Positions 43,044 to 52,197 are shown, numbered from the stretch's first letter. The stretch: 64,000 nt of DNA from Variovorax sp. TBS-050B (GCF_029893635.1 NZ_JARXYR010000002.1:1091001-1155000); one strand, 5' to 3'. A program made the numbers and translations. The notes: a model not told the origin generated them from the sequence alone.

Positions 43044-43826
43044 ATGGCTAGAAAAACCGGCGACGTCATCCTCGACGTGCAGAACATCTCGCTGAGCTTC
43101 GGCGGCGTGAAGGCGCTGACGGACATCAGCTTCAACGTGCGCGAGCACGAGGTGCGGGCGATCATCGGGCCGAACGGCGCGGGCAAGAGCTCGATGCTCA
43201 ACTGCATCAACGGCGTGTACTGGCCGCAGCAGGGCTCGATCACCTTCCGCGGTCAGACCTTCAAGCACATGAACTCGCGCCAGGTGGCCGAGATGGGCGT
43301 GGCGCGCACCTTCCAGAACCTGGCGCTGTTCAAGGGCATGAGCGTGCTCGACAACATCATGACCGGGCGCAACCTCAAGATGAAGAGCGGCCTGCTCGCG
43401 CAGGCGCTGCGCTGGGGGCCGGCCGAGCGCGAAGAACTGAAGCAGCGCGAGTTCGTCGAGCACATCATCGACTTCCTCGAGATCCAGGCCCACCGCAAGA
43501 CGCCCGTGGGCCGGCTGCCCTACGGCCTGCAGAAGCGCGTGGACCTGGGGCGCGCGCTGGCGATGGAGCCGCAGGTGCTGCTGCTCGACGAGCCGATGGC
43601 CGGCATGAACGTGGAGGAGAAGCAGGACATGAGCCGCTTCATCCTCGACGTGAACGACGAGTTCGGCACCACCATCGTGCTGATCGAGCACGACATGGGC
43701 GTGGTGATGGACATCTCCGACCGCGTGGTGGTGCTCGACTACGGCAAGAAGATCGGCGACGGCACGCCCGACGAGGTGCGCAACAACGAAGACGTGATCC
43801 GGGCGTACCTTGGTGTGGAGCACTGA
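43044..43826 (+). CDS. livG: ABC transporter ATP-binding protein, LivG type
   Basis: A 260-residue ATPase of the branched-chain amino acid/aromatic acid (HAAT) ABC transporters. Walker A IGPNGAGKSS (about 42-51), the signature-like LPYGLQKRVDLGRALA (about 158-173) and Walker B VLLLDEPMAGMN (about 179-190) are present, with the H-loop in IVLIEHDMGVV. The start at 43044 (MARKTGDVILDVQNISLSF) is chosen; upstream codons belong to repeat A copy 3. It works with LivF on the cytosolic face of the LivH/LivM channel. Confidence 0.93.
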   Translation: MARKTGDVILDVQNISLSFGGVKALTDISFNVREHEVRAIIGPNGAGKSSMLNCINGVYWPQQGSITFRGQTFKHMNSRQVAEMGVARTFQNLALFKGMSVLDNIMTGRNLKMKSGLLAQALRWGPAEREELKQREFVEHIIDFLEIQAHRKTPVGRLPYGLQKRVDLGRALAMEPQVLLLDEPMAGMNVEEKQDMSRFILDVNDEFGTTIVLIEHDMGVVMDISDRVVVLDYGKKIGDGTPDEVRNNEDVIRAYLGVEH

Positions 43827-43863
43827 AGCCATGCCGCAACTTTCCCTGAAGCACCGGTCTTGC

Positions 43864-43980
43864 TCCTTCCCCTTCCGGGGGAAGGCTGGGATGGGGGCAC
43901 TGCGGCCCTCGCAACAAGGCGGCGTTGCCGTATCGAACGCCGCGCGCCCCCACCCCAACCCTCCCCCGGAAGGGGAGGGA
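43864..43980. repeat. GC-rich inverted repeat (repeat C, copy 2)
   Basis: Left arm 43864-43897 (CCCCTTCCGGGGGAAGG then CTGGGATGGGGG) and right arm 43947-43980 (CCCCCACCCCAACCCTCCCC then CGGAAGGGG) are near-perfect complements around a 49-nt loop. It lies between livG (stop 43826) and livH (start 44007) and shares its core with 37491-37515. Coding potential is absent. Confidence 0.65.
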
Positions 43981-44006
43981 GAAAAGCAACAAGAGAGGCA
44001 GTGACC

Positions 44007-44936
44007 ATGGGCTTTTTCCTCGAAACCCTGTTTGGCGGCCTGATGGTCGGCATGCTCTATTCGCTGATCGCGATCGGCTTCGTGCTGATCTACAAGGCAT
44101 CCGGCGTGTTCAACTTCGCGCAGGGCGCGATGGTGCTGTTCGCGGCGCTCGCGATGGCGCGCTTCGCGGAGTGGTTCCCGAAGTGGTTCGGCTTCGAGAG
44201 CCTGATCCTCGCGAACGTGCTGGCCTTCGTCGCGGCCATGGCGGTGATGGTGGTGGTGGCCTGGCTGATCGAGCGGCTCGCGCTCAGCAAGCTGGTGAAC
44301 CAGGAGGGCATCACGCTGCTGATGGCCACGCTCGGCATCGCCTACTTCCTCGACGGCCTGGGCCAGACGCTGTTCGGCAACGACATCTACAAGATCGACG
44401 TGGGCATGCCGAAGGAGCCGCTGATCGTGCTCGAGAAGACCTTCCAGGGCGGCCTGCTGCTGAGCCAGGAAGACCTGATCGCCGCGCTGGTGGCCGCGGC
44501 GCTGGTGGTGGTGCTCGCGATCTTCTTCCAGAAGACCGCCACCGGCCGCGCGCTGCGCGCCGTGGCCGACGACCACCAGGCCGCGCAGTCGATCGGCATT
44601 CCGCTGAACCGCATCTGGGTCATCGTGTGGTCGGTGGCCGGCTTCTCGGCGCTGGTGGCCGGGATCATCTGGGGCTCCAAGCTCGGCGTGCAGTTCTCGC
44701 TCTCGCTGGTGGCGCTGAAGGCGCTGCCGGTGGTGATCCTCGGCGGCCTGACCTCGATCCCGGGCGCGATCATCGGCGGCCTGCTGATCGGCGTGGGCGA
44801 GAAGCTCTCGGAGATCTACCTCGGGCCGATGTTCGGCGGCGGCATCGAGATCTGGTTCGCCTATGTGCTGGCGCTGGTGTTCCTGCTGGTTCGACCGCAG
44901 GGGCTGTTCGGCGAAAAGATCATCGATCGGGTCTGA
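44007..44936 (+). CDS. livH: ABC transporter permease, LivH type
   Basis: A 309-residue inner-membrane permease of the HAAT family with about eight helices. It begins MGFFLETLFGGLMVGMLYSLIAIGFVLIYKASGVFNFAQG, the classic LivH opening, and has the cytosolic coupling motif GRALRAVADDHQAAQSIGIP (about 187-206). Together with LivM it forms the channel for a branched-chain amino acid, urea or aromatic acid. The start at 44007 follows AGAGAGGCAGTGACC. It ends 1 nt before livM. Start upstream at 43860 would run through repeat C. Confidence 0.94.
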   Translation: MGFFLETLFGGLMVGMLYSLIAIGFVLIYKASGVFNFAQGAMVLFAALAMARFAEWFPKWFGFESLILANVLAFVAAMAVMVVVAWLIERLALSKLVNQEGITLLMATLGIAYFLDGLGQTLFGNDIYKIDVGMPKEPLIVLEKTFQGGLLLSQEDLIAALVAAALVVVLAIFFQKTATGRALRAVADDHQAAQSIGIPLNRIWVIVWSVAGFSALVAGIIWGSKLGVQFSLSLVALKALPVVILGGLTSIPGAIIGGLLIGVGEKLSEIYLGPMFGGGIEIWFAYVLALVFLLVRPQGLFGEKIIDRV

Positions 44937-44937
44937 C

Positions 44938-46002
44938 ATGTTCTATAGAGAAAACGGCCAGTTCAAGTCGACCTACCGCGCCGACCAGCAGATCTTCCCG
45001 ATCCTGCAGGACCGGCTCGCGATCCTCGCGCTGCTCGCGGTCGCGTTCGTCGTGGTGCCGCTCGCGGTGTCCGACTACTGGATGCGCGCGATCCTCACGC
45101 CCTTTCTGATCCTGTCGCTCGCGGCGCTGGGGCTCAACATCCTCGTGGGCTACTGCGGGCAGATCTCGCTCGGCACGGGCGCCTTCATGGCGGTGGGCGC
45201 GTATGCGGCCTACAACTTCCACGTGCGCATCGACGGCATGCCGCTGATCGCCTCGCTGCTGCTCGGCGGGCTGTGCGCCACGGTGATCGGCGTGCTGTTC
45301 GGCATTCCGAGCCTGCGCATCAAGGGGCTGTACCTCGCGGTGGCCACGCTCGCGGCGCAGTTCTTCACCGACTGGGCCTTTCTGCGCATCCAGTGGTTCA
45401 CCAACAACTCGTCGTCGGGCTCGGTGAGCGTGGCGGGGCTCAACGTGCTGGGCGTGCCGATCGAATCGCCGGTGCAGAAGTATCTGTTCTGCCTGGCCTT
45501 CGTGGTGATCTTCGCGCTGCTCGCCAAGAACCTGGTGCGCAGCGCCATCGGCCGCGAATGGATGGCGATGCGCGACATGGACGTGGCGGCCGCGGTGATC
45601 GGCATCCGCCCGGTCTACGCCAAGCTCACGGCCTTCGCGGTCAGCAGCTTCATCGTGGGCGTGGCGGGCGCACTGTGGGGCTTCGTGCACCTGGGCGCCT
45701 GGGAGCCGGCGGCCTTCAGCATCGACCGTTCGTTCCAGCTGCTGTTCATGGTGATCATCGGCGGGCTGGGCTCGATCATGGGCTGCTTCTTCGGCGCGGC
45801 CTTCATCGTGCTGCTGCCGCTGCTCCTGAACCAGCTGCCGGGCTGGCTGGGCTTCTCGATCTCGACCGCGCTGGCCTCGCACCTCGAATACATGATCTTC
45901 GGCGCGCTGATCGTGTTCTTCCTGATCGTGGAGCCGCACGGCCTTGCGCGGCTGTGGTCGACCGCGAAAGAGAAGCTGCGCCTCTGGCCGTTCCCGCATT
46001 GA
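44938..46002 (+). CDS. livM: ABC transporter permease, LivM type
   Basis: A 354-residue inner-membrane permease. LNILVGYCGQISLGTGAFMAVGAYAAY (about 62-88) and GREWMAMRDMDVAAAVIGI (coupling helix, about 204-222) are LivM hallmarks, followed by FIVGVAGALWGFV and IGGLGSIMGCFFGAAF. The start at 44938 is 1 nt after the livH stop. It pairs with LivH; substrate as for the operon. Confidence 0.94.
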   Translation: MFYRENGQFKSTYRADQQIFPILQDRLAILALLAVAFVVVPLAVSDYWMRAILTPFLILSLAALGLNILVGYCGQISLGTGAFMAVGAYAAYNFHVRIDGMPLIASLLLGGLCATVIGVLFGIPSLRIKGLYLAVATLAAQFFTDWAFLRIQWFTNNSSSGSVSVAGLNVLGVPIESPVQKYLFCLAFVVIFALLAKNLVRSAIGREWMAMRDMDVAAAVIGIRPVYAKLTAFAVSSFIVGVAGALWGFVHLGAWEPAAFSIDRSFQLLFMVIIGGLGSIMGCFFGAAFIVLLPLLLNQLPGWLGFSISTALASHLEYMIFGALIVFFLIVEPHGLARLWSTAKEKLRLWPFPH

Positions 46003-46066
46003 CCCTTCGCAACGATTCCGCTTCGACGACAACCCGGCACCGCGGTGCCCCATAAGGAGACAGGCA

Positions 46067-47401
46067 ATGAAGAAACTGAAATCGCTCGCCCTCGCCGCCG
46101 CCCTGGTGGCCGGCACCGTCGGCTCCGCGCTGGCGCCTTCGCTCGCGCAGGCCCAGGCCAAGGAGCAGTTCTTCCCGCTGCTGGTGTACCGCACGGGCCC
46201 CTACGCACCCAACGGCACGCCCTGGGCCAACGGCAAGCAGGACTACATCAAGCTGGTGAACGCGCAGGGCGGCATCAACGGCGTGAAGATCGCGTTCGAG
46301 GAATGCGAGACCGGCTATGCCACCGACAAGGGCGTGGAATGCTACGAGCGCCTCAAGGGCCGCCCGGGCGTGTCGCTGTTCGACCCGCAGGCCACGGGCA
46401 TCACCTTCGCGCTGACCGACAAGGTGCCGACCGACAAGATCCCGCTGATCACGCTGGGCTACGGCCTCTCGGCCTCGCAGGACGGCGGCGTGTTCAAGTG
46501 GAACTTCCCGCTCATGGGCAGCTACTGGACCGCGGCCGACATCCTGATCCAGCACATCGGCAAGAAGGAAGGCGGGATGGACAAGCTCAAGGGCAAGAAG
46601 ATCGCCCTGGTCTACCACGACTCGCCCTTCGGCAAGGAGCCGATCCCGCTGCTGCAGGAACGCGCGAAGCAGAACGGCTTCGAGCTCTCGCTGATCCCGG
46701 TCACGGCGCCGGGCGTGGAGCAGAAGTCGGCCTGGCTGCAGGTGCGCCAGTCGCGGCCCGACTTCGTGCTGCTGTGGGGCTGGGGCGTGATGAACTCGAC
46801 CGCCCTCAAGGAAGCCGTGGCCACGGGCTACCCGCGCGAGAAGATGTACGGCGTGTGGTGGGCCGGCGCCGAGCCCGACGTGAAGGACGTGGGCGCCAAC
46901 GCCAAGGGCTACAACGCGCTCGCGCTCAACACCTCGGGCACGCAACCGAAGGTGATCCAGGACATCCTCAAGCAGGTGCACGACAAGGGCCAGGGCACGG
47001 GGCCGAAGGACGAAGTGGGCTCGGTGCTCTACACGCGCGGCGTGATCATCCAGATGCTCGGCGTCGAGGCCGTCAAGCGCGCGCAGGAGCGCTTCGGCAA
47101 GGGCAAGGTCATGACCGGCGAGCAGGTGCGCTGGGGCATGGAGAACCTCGCGCTCGACCAGAAGAAGCTCGACGCGCTGGGCTTCTCGGGCGTGCTGCGC
47201 CCGATCAGCACCTCGTGCCAGGACCACATGGGCTCGACCTGGGCGCGCGTGCACACCTGGGACGGCAGCCAGTGGGGCGGCATGTCCGACTGGTACCAGG
47301 CCGACGAGCAGATCATCAAGCCGATGGTGAAGGCGGCGGCCGACAAGTACGCGGGTGAGAAGAAGCTGACCCGCCGCGACGCGGGAGACTGCGGAGCCTG
47401 A
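46067..47401 (+). CDS. ABC transporter periplasmic substrate-binding protein
   Basis: A 444-residue periplasmic receptor of the Leu/Ile/Val-binding (type I) fold. The signal peptide (MKKLKSLALAAALVAGTVGSA) is cleaved near AQAQAKEQ. The type I fold is visible in YIKLVNAQGGINGVKIAFEE and KIALVYHDSPFGKEPIPLLQERAKQNGFEL. It is longer than LivJ/K (about 367) and resembles receptors from aromatic-acid clusters. Two Cys late in the chain (TSCQDHMG and GDCGA) could pair. AGGAGACAGGCA precedes the start. Neighbouring acyl-CoA ligases suggest an aromatic or other carboxylic acid ligand rather than leucine. Confidence 0.91.
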   Translation: MKKLKSLALAAALVAGTVGSALAPSLAQAQAKEQFFPLLVYRTGPYAPNGTPWANGKQDYIKLVNAQGGINGVKIAFEECETGYATDKGVECYERLKGRPGVSLFDPQATGITFALTDKVPTDKIPLITLGYGLSASQDGGVFKWNFPLMGSYWTAADILIQHIGKKEGGMDKLKGKKIALVYHDSPFGKEPIPLLQERAKQNGFELSLIPVTAPGVEQKSAWLQVRQSRPDFVLLWGWGVMNSTALKEAVATGYPREKMYGVWWAGAEPDVKDVGANAKGYNALALNTSGTQPKVIQDILKQVHDKGQGTGPKDEVGSVLYTRGVIIQMLGVEAVKRAQERFGKGKVMTGEQVRWGMENLALDQKKLDALGFSGVLRPISTSCQDHMGSTWARVHTWDGSQWGGMSDWYQADEQIIKPMVKAAADKYAGEKKLTRRDAGDCGA

Positions 47402-47483
47402 CCTCGCTCGTCCGTGGCGGCTCGCAGGAGCCGCCATTCGCCAGCGCGGCCGTGCCGTGCTGGCGAATGCTTCGGATCACACC

Positions 47484-48296
47484 ATGAGCCAACCCAACAT
47501 CCTCCTCAACGTCAACGGCATCGAGGTCATCTACAACCACGTGATCCTCGTGCTCAAGGGCGTGTCGCTGACGGTGCCCGACGGCGGCATCGTGGCGCTG
47601 CTCGGCGGCAACGGCGCGGGCAAGACGACCACGCTGCGCGCGGCGAGCAACCTGCTCGCGGGCGAGCGCGGCGCGGTGACCAAGGGCACGATCGAGCTGC
47701 GCGGCGAGCGCATCGAGGCGCTCTCCCCGGCCGCGCTGGTGCAGCGCGGGCTGATCCAGGTGATGGAGGGGCGCCACTGCTTCGCGCACCTGACGATCGA
47801 GGAGAACCTGATGACCGGCGCCTACACGCGCACCGACGGCAAGGCCGCGGTGCAGCAGACGCTGGAGAAGGTTTATGCGTATTTCCCGCGCCTGAAGACG
47901 CGCCGCAGCTCGCAGGCCGCCTACACCTCGGGCGGCGAGCAGCAGATGTGCGCCATCGGCCGCGCGCTGATGGCCAATCCGACGATGGTGCTGCTCGACG
48001 AGCCCTCGATGGGCCTCGCGCCGCAGATCGTGGAGGAGGTGTTCGAGATCGTGAAGGACCTCAACACCAAGGAGCGCGTGACCTTCCTGCTTGCCGAGCA
48101 GAACACCAACATGGCGCTGCGCTATGCCGACTACGGCTACATCCTCGAGAACGGCCGCATCGTGATGGACGGCGCCGCGCAGAGCCTGCGCGAGAACGAG
48201 GACGTGAAGGAGTTCTACCTCGGCGTCGGCGGCGCCGACCGCAAGAGCTTCAAGGACGTCAAGAGCTACAAGCGCCGCAAACGGTGGCTCGCATGA
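47484..48296 (+). CDS. livF: ABC transporter ATP-binding protein, LivF type
   Basis: A 270-residue ATPase, second of the HAAT transporter. Walker A LLGGNGAGKTT (about 39-49), signature TSGGEQQMCAIGRALM (about 149-164) and Walker B MVLLDEPSMGLAPQ (about 169-182) are intact. The start at 47484 (MSQPNILLNVNGIEVIYN) is the family's; an ATG 27 nt upstream is possible, and neither has a strong Shine-Dalgarno. The basic C-terminus (KSYKRRKRWLA) is usual for operons of this type. It follows the binding protein by 82 nt. Confidence 0.93.
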   Translation: MSQPNILLNVNGIEVIYNHVILVLKGVSLTVPDGGIVALLGGNGAGKTTTLRAASNLLAGERGAVTKGTIELRGERIEALSPAALVQRGLIQVMEGRHCFAHLTIEENLMTGAYTRTDGKAAVQQTLEKVYAYFPRLKTRRSSQAAYTSGGEQQMCAIGRALMANPTMVLLDEPSMGLAPQIVEEVFEIVKDLNTKERVTFLLAEQNTNMALRYADYGYILENGRIVMDGAAQSLRENEDVKEFYLGVGGADRKSFKDVKSYKRRKRWLA

Positions 48297-48345
48297 CTGG
48301 GCGCCGCAATCTCCGCGGGTGCGATCACGCCGACGGGGTACCTTG

Positions 48346-48580
48346 CTCCGCGAATGTCCTCCGGCCTGCGGCCTCCCCCTTTATTTCGCTGCGCAAGGCA
48401 CCCCATCGACGTGATCGTTCAGCGCTCTTGTCGATCGGCCGCGAACCAGCCGCGTGTCCTGTGCAGGGCATCGGGTGCTCCCCGCAGCGAAATAAAGGAG
48501 GAGGCCGCAGGCCGGGGGACATTCGCGGAGGGGAGAACCCGTTGGCCTGCGCACGCGCCCCGAGCGAATCCGCCGCAGCG
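48346..48580. repeat. Intergenic repeat B, copy 2, with 48-bp inverted arms
   Basis: This 313-nt gap between livF and the next ligase holds one structure. Arms 48346-48393 and 48483-48530 are reverse complements over 48 bp with two mismatches (CTCCGCGAATGTC...TTTATTTCGCTGCG and CGCAGCGAAATAAAGG...GACATTCGCGGAG), 89 nt apart. The right half is nearly identical to repeat B copy 1 (4867-5010). No protein is encoded. A cruciform or long hairpin could form. Confidence 0.78.
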
Positions 48581-48609
48581 AAACCGAACTGACAGATGAA
48601 GGGTACGGA

Positions 48610-49857
48610 ATGACCGACCACTACGACGCCCTCGAAATCCGCGACCCCGCCGAGCGCGAACGCGACCTGCTCGCCGCGCTGCCGAAGCAGATCGCGCAGG
48701 CACAGACCGCGGCGCCGGCCTTCGCGAAGATCCTCGACGGCGTGAGGCCGGCCGACGTCACCACGCGCGAAGCGCTCGCGAAGCTGCCGGTCACGCGCAA
48801 GTCCGAACTGCTCGAACGGCAGAAGCAGGCGCGCGCGAACGATCCCTTCGGCGGCTTCTCGGCCATCGGGCGCGGCGTGCGCATGCCGCGCGTGTTCGCG
48901 AGCCCGGGCACCATCTACGAACCCGAGGGCGAGGCGCCCGACTACTGGCGCACCGCGCGTGCGCTGCATGCGGCGGGCTTCCGCAGCGGCGAACTGATCC
49001 ACAACAGCTTCAGCTACCACATGACGCCCGCGGGCTCGATCATGGAAAGTGGCGCGCGCGCCATGGGCTGCACCGTGTTCGCGGGCGGCACCGGCCAGAC
49101 CGAGCAGCAGCTCGAAGCGATCGTCGACCTGCGGCCCGACGGCTACGCGGGCACGCCGAGCTTCCTCAAGATCCTGCTCGAGAAGGCCGAGGAAAAGGGC
49201 CTGAAATTGCCCTCGCTGACCAAGGCGCTGGTCTCGGGCGAGGCCTTTCCGCCGAGCCTGCACGACTGGATCGCGGCGCACGGCGTGCAGGGCACGCAGT
49301 GCTATGCCACCGCCGACCTGGGGTTGATCGCCTACGAGACCAGCGCGCGCGAAGGGCTGGTGGTGGACGAAGGCGTGCTGCTCGAGATCGTGCGCCCCGG
49401 CACCGGCGACCCGGTGCCCGACGGCGAGGTGGGCGAGATCGTGGTGACCACCTTCAACCCCGACTATCCGCTGGTGCGCTTCGGCACCGGCGACCTCTCG
49501 GCCGTGCTCGCGGGCAGCTGCCCCACGGGCCGCACCAACAAGCGCATCAAGGGCTGGCTCGGCCGCGCCGACCAGACCACCAAGGTGCGCGGCATGTTCG
49601 TCCATCCTTCGCAGGTGGCCGAGATCGTGCGCCGCTTTCCCGAGGTGCAGCGCGCGCGGCTCGTGGTCTCGGGCGAGATGGGCAACGACGAGATGGCGTT
49701 CCGCCTCGAATGCGCCGGTGCGCCCGAGGGCCTGGCCGAGCGCATCGCCGACGCGGTGCGCGAGGTCACCAAGCTGCGCGGCACCATCGAACTGGTGGCG
49801 CCCGGCAGCCTGCCGAACGATGGCAAGGTGATCGAGGACGCGCGCAGCTACAAGTAG
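48610..49857 (+). CDS. Phenylacetate-CoA ligase-like AMP-binding protein
   Basis: A 415-residue adenylate-forming enzyme of the PaaK-like group. PRVFASPGTIYEPEG (about 97-111) occupies the P-loop position, GQTEQQLEAIVDLRPDGYAGTPSFL follows, then CYATADLGLIAYET (about 235-248), the VRFGTGDLSAVLAG ATP-binding Asp (about 295) and the C-terminal VRGMFVHPSQVAEIV domain. It would activate an aromatic acid to CoA. It is the second ligase of this ABC region, so either it processes a different acid or an intermediate of the same pathway. The start at 48610 follows GGGTACGGA. Its stop overlaps by 10 nt the convergent membrane-protein gene. Confidence 0.87.
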   Translation: MTDHYDALEIRDPAERERDLLAALPKQIAQAQTAAPAFAKILDGVRPADVTTREALAKLPVTRKSELLERQKQARANDPFGGFSAIGRGVRMPRVFASPGTIYEPEGEAPDYWRTARALHAAGFRSGELIHNSFSYHMTPAGSIMESGARAMGCTVFAGGTGQTEQQLEAIVDLRPDGYAGTPSFLKILLEKAEEKGLKLPSLTKALVSGEAFPPSLHDWIAAHGVQGTQCYATADLGLIAYETSAREGLVVDEGVLLEIVRPGTGDPVPDGEVGEIVVTTFNPDYPLVRFGTGDLSAVLAGSCPTGRTNKRIKGWLGRADQTTKVRGMFVHPSQVAEIVRRFPEVQRARLVVSGEMGNDEMAFRLECAGAPEGLAERIADAVREVTKLRGTIELVAPGSLPNDGKVIEDARSYK

Positions 49858-50894
49858 AGGCGGCGGTAGAACGCGCGCACCACGGTGCGCACCAGCACCA
49901 CCAGCAGCACGAGGTAGATCGCCACCATCGCGAGGCCCAGCATCAGCAGCCGGCTGTCGCTGCTGCGGCCCATCTGGCTCGCGCTCGCGATCCAAAGCAG
50001 CCCGCCCGCCGCGAGCGCCACGCAGGCCACCTGCAGCAGCACGAAGGCCGAGACCGTGGCACCCACGGCGCGGAACGGTCGCACCTGCGCCGGCCCCGGC
50101 GCGGCACCGAGCCAGCCGCCCCAGAACGCGAGCGCGACCACCAGCAGCGGCGCGCCGACCCAGGCGAGCAGCAGCGGCAGCAGGTCGGTGTCGCGCGAAG
50201 TGTCGACCCAGCCGCTCAGCACGTTGCCGAGCCACATCTGCAGCGCCGCGAACATGGCGGCCACCACCAGCGCCACGGCGCTGCGCGTCGATCCGGCCGC
50301 ATGGTCGGGCGCCTCCGTGGCTGGCGACGACAGGCCGCGCTCGCGCAGCGCGAACCAGGCCGCGAGCCACACGCCCGCGACGATGACGATCGCCTGCACG
50401 ACGGCATGCATCAGCCGCGACAAGGCCAGCACCGACTGCATGCCGTGCATGTCGAAACTGCCGTACAGCGAGCCGCCCGGCATGAAGAGCAGCTGCACCT
50501 GGTAGAGCAAGGGGCTCAGCACCACCACGTTGAGCAGCATCACCGCGAGGTACACCGCGCCGAAGCGCAGGCCCGGCGCACGAAGCTGCGCGATGCGGGC
50601 GGCGCCGCGCCGCTCCAGCGCATGGCGCGCATGGCACCAGGCGAGCGTGGCGGCGAGCAGCCACACCGTGGCCACGCGCGACAGCATCGGGATCCACACG
50701 CCCGGCTGCGCATACACGCCGCGCATCTGCTCGCCATGCGGCGACGCAGGCAGCAGCTGCACGGCCATGCCCGCGACGAACAGCAACGCATCCACGGCCA
50801 CCGCGATCCACGCGAAGTGGCGCGGCAGGCGCCAGGCGCGCTCCGGCGAAGCAGACGATGAAGAGGGCGAGAAGGAAGAAGGATGGGCCGCCAT
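49848..50894 (-). CDS. Integral membrane protein of unknown function
   Basis: A 348-residue inner-membrane protein with about eight or nine hydrophobic segments beginning near AWIAVAVDALLFVAGMAVQLL (about 29-49). A Ser-rich cytosolic N-terminus (HPSSFSPSSSSASPE) precedes them. No transport, enzyme or sensor motif is recognised. Start MAAHPSSFS at 50894; longer readings of this frame overlap the citrate synthase gene upstream. No close partner in operon: 122 nt separate it from the citrate synthase stop. Confidence 0.78.
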   Translation of the reverse strand: MAAHPSSFSPSSSSASPERAWRLPRHFAWIAVAVDALLFVAGMAVQLLPASPHGEQMRGVYAQPGVWIPMLSRVATVWLLAATLAWCHARHALERRGAARIAQLRAPGLRFGAVYLAVMLLNVVVLSPLLYQVQLLFMPGGSLYGSFDMHGMQSVLALSRLMHAVVQAIVIVAGVWLAAWFALRERGLSSPATEAPDHAAGSTRSAVALVVAAMFAALQMWLGNVLSGWVDTSRDTDLLPLLLAWVGAPLLVVALAFWGGWLGAAPGPAQVRPFRAVGATVSAFVLLQVACVALAAGGLLWIASASQMGRSSDSRLLMLGLAMVAIYLVLLVVLVRTVVRAFYRRLYL

Positions 50895-51016
50895 GGGATC
50901 GGTAGGAATACTTTCGCCTGTATGGACGCACCGCCCGGCGCGCGAGGGCACGGGCGATGCGAAAGCGGCGAGCGTACCGGAACGCGGGGCGGCGATCCGA
51001 TGATGGGGGCGTGCGC

Positions 51017-52129
51017 TCAGTGCGCGAGCGCGGGCGCGTCGCGCTCCTTCTCCGGCGCCGGACCGACGTACACCGACTGCGGCCGGATCAGCCGCCCCTT
51101 CTGCACCTGCTCGCGCGCATGGGCGATCCACCCGCTCACGCGGCCGGCCGCGAACACGCAAGTGAAGCTCTCGCGGCCGAAGCCGAGCGCCTCGAGCAGC
51201 AGCGCGGTGTAGAACTCGACGTTGGTCTCCAGCGCGCGGCCGGGCTTCTGCTCGCGCAGGATCGCGAGCGCGGCGTGCTCGGCGGCCTCGGCCAGTGCGA
51301 AGCGCGAGGCATCGACGCCGCCCTCGGCGCTGAGCCGGCGCAGCGCGGCCTTGAGCGCATCGGCGCGCGGATCGCGCACGCGGTAGATGCGGTGGCCGAA
51401 GCCCATCAGCCGCTGGCCGCCGGCCACTGCGCCTTCGAGCCAGGCGCGCGCATTGGCCGCGCTGCCGATGGCGTCGAGCGCATCGAGCACCGGCCCCGGC
51501 GCGCCGCCATGCAGCGGTCCCTTGAGCGCGCTGATGCCCGCGAGCACGGCCGACGCGAGCCCCGCGCCGGTGGACGCGACCACGCGCGCGGCGAAGGTGG
51601 AGGCGTTGAGGCCGTGGTCGCACACGGTGACGAGGTAGGTGTCGAGCGCGGCGGCCTGCGCCTCGCTCGGCGCGCGGCCGTGCAGCATGCGCAGCATGTC
51701 GGCCGCCTGCGGCAGGGATTCGTCGGGCGCGAGCGCGGGCACGCCGAGGCGCCAGCGCATCACGGCGGCGGTGTACACGGCCGGCGCGGCGACCAGGCGC
51801 AGCGCGGTCGCCAGGTCGTCGCCATCGGGCAGGCGCGCCAGCAGCGCACGCACCGCCTCGATCGGCGGCAGCTTGCCGAGCGCCGCGGCATCACCGGGCT
51901 GCAGGCGCTCGAAGGCTTCGCGGCGCGCGCGGGCGAGCGCGTCCGCCCTGGGCGCGGGGCCCGGGAAGAAGCCCTCGAACAGCAGCGCCACCGCGTCTTC
52001 ATACCGCCAGCGGCCCGCGATCTCGCCGAGCGCGTGGCCGCGGATCACCAGCCGCCCGGCCGCGCCGTCCACCTCGGACAACACCGTGTGCGCGGCCACC
52101 ACACCTTCGAGGCCATCGTCTTCATTCAT
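51017..52129 (-). CDS. Citrate synthase-family protein (citrate/2-methylcitrate type)
   Basis: A 370-residue citrate synthase homologue. The catalytic His of DHGLNASTFAARV (about 188) and of GFGHRIYRVRDPRA (about 243) are present. The expected Asp region reads TNVEFYTALLLEAL, with Glu in the Asp position, as in several actinobacterial type-2 homologues. The C-terminal FAAGRVSGWIAHAREQ and GRLIRPQSVYVGP are conserved. It condenses an acyl-CoA with oxaloacetate; whether citrate or methylcitrate is formed is open. Start 52129 (MNEDDGLEG). It diverges from a DNA-binding citrate synthase paralogue at 52216. Confidence 0.88.
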   Translation of the reverse strand: MNEDDGLEGVVAAHTVLSEVDGAAGRLVIRGHALGEIAGRWRYEDAVALLFEGFFPGPAPRADALARARREAFERLQPGDAAALGKLPPIEAVRALLARLPDGDDLATALRLVAAPAVYTAAVMRWRLGVPALAPDESLPQAADMLRMLHGRAPSEAQAAALDTYLVTVCDHGLNASTFAARVVASTGAGLASAVLAGISALKGPLHGGAPGPVLDALDAIGSAANARAWLEGAVAGGQRLMGFGHRIYRVRDPRADALKAALRRLSAEGGVDASRFALAEAAEHAALAILREQKPGRALETNVEFYTALLLEALGFGRESFTCVFAAGRVSGWIAHAREQVQKGRLIRPQSVYVGPAPEKERDAPALAH

Positions 52130-52184
52130 CGCCTTGCTCCTTGCTTTGCGTCTGTCACGATGCAACGATTCTGGCCGCGCTAGC

Positions 52185-52196
52185 ATTGACGTCAAT
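52185..52196. promoter_or_regulatory. ATTGACGTCAAT palindrome between divergent citrate synthase genes
   Basis: A perfect 12-bp palindrome, followed at once by a TTGAT-N7-ATCAA dyad. It sits in the 86-nt gap between the two citrate synthase genes. Its inner 10-mer recurs at 40894-40903. The DNA-binding paralogue next door is the obvious candidate ligand. Confidence 0.45.
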
Positions 52197-52197
52197 C

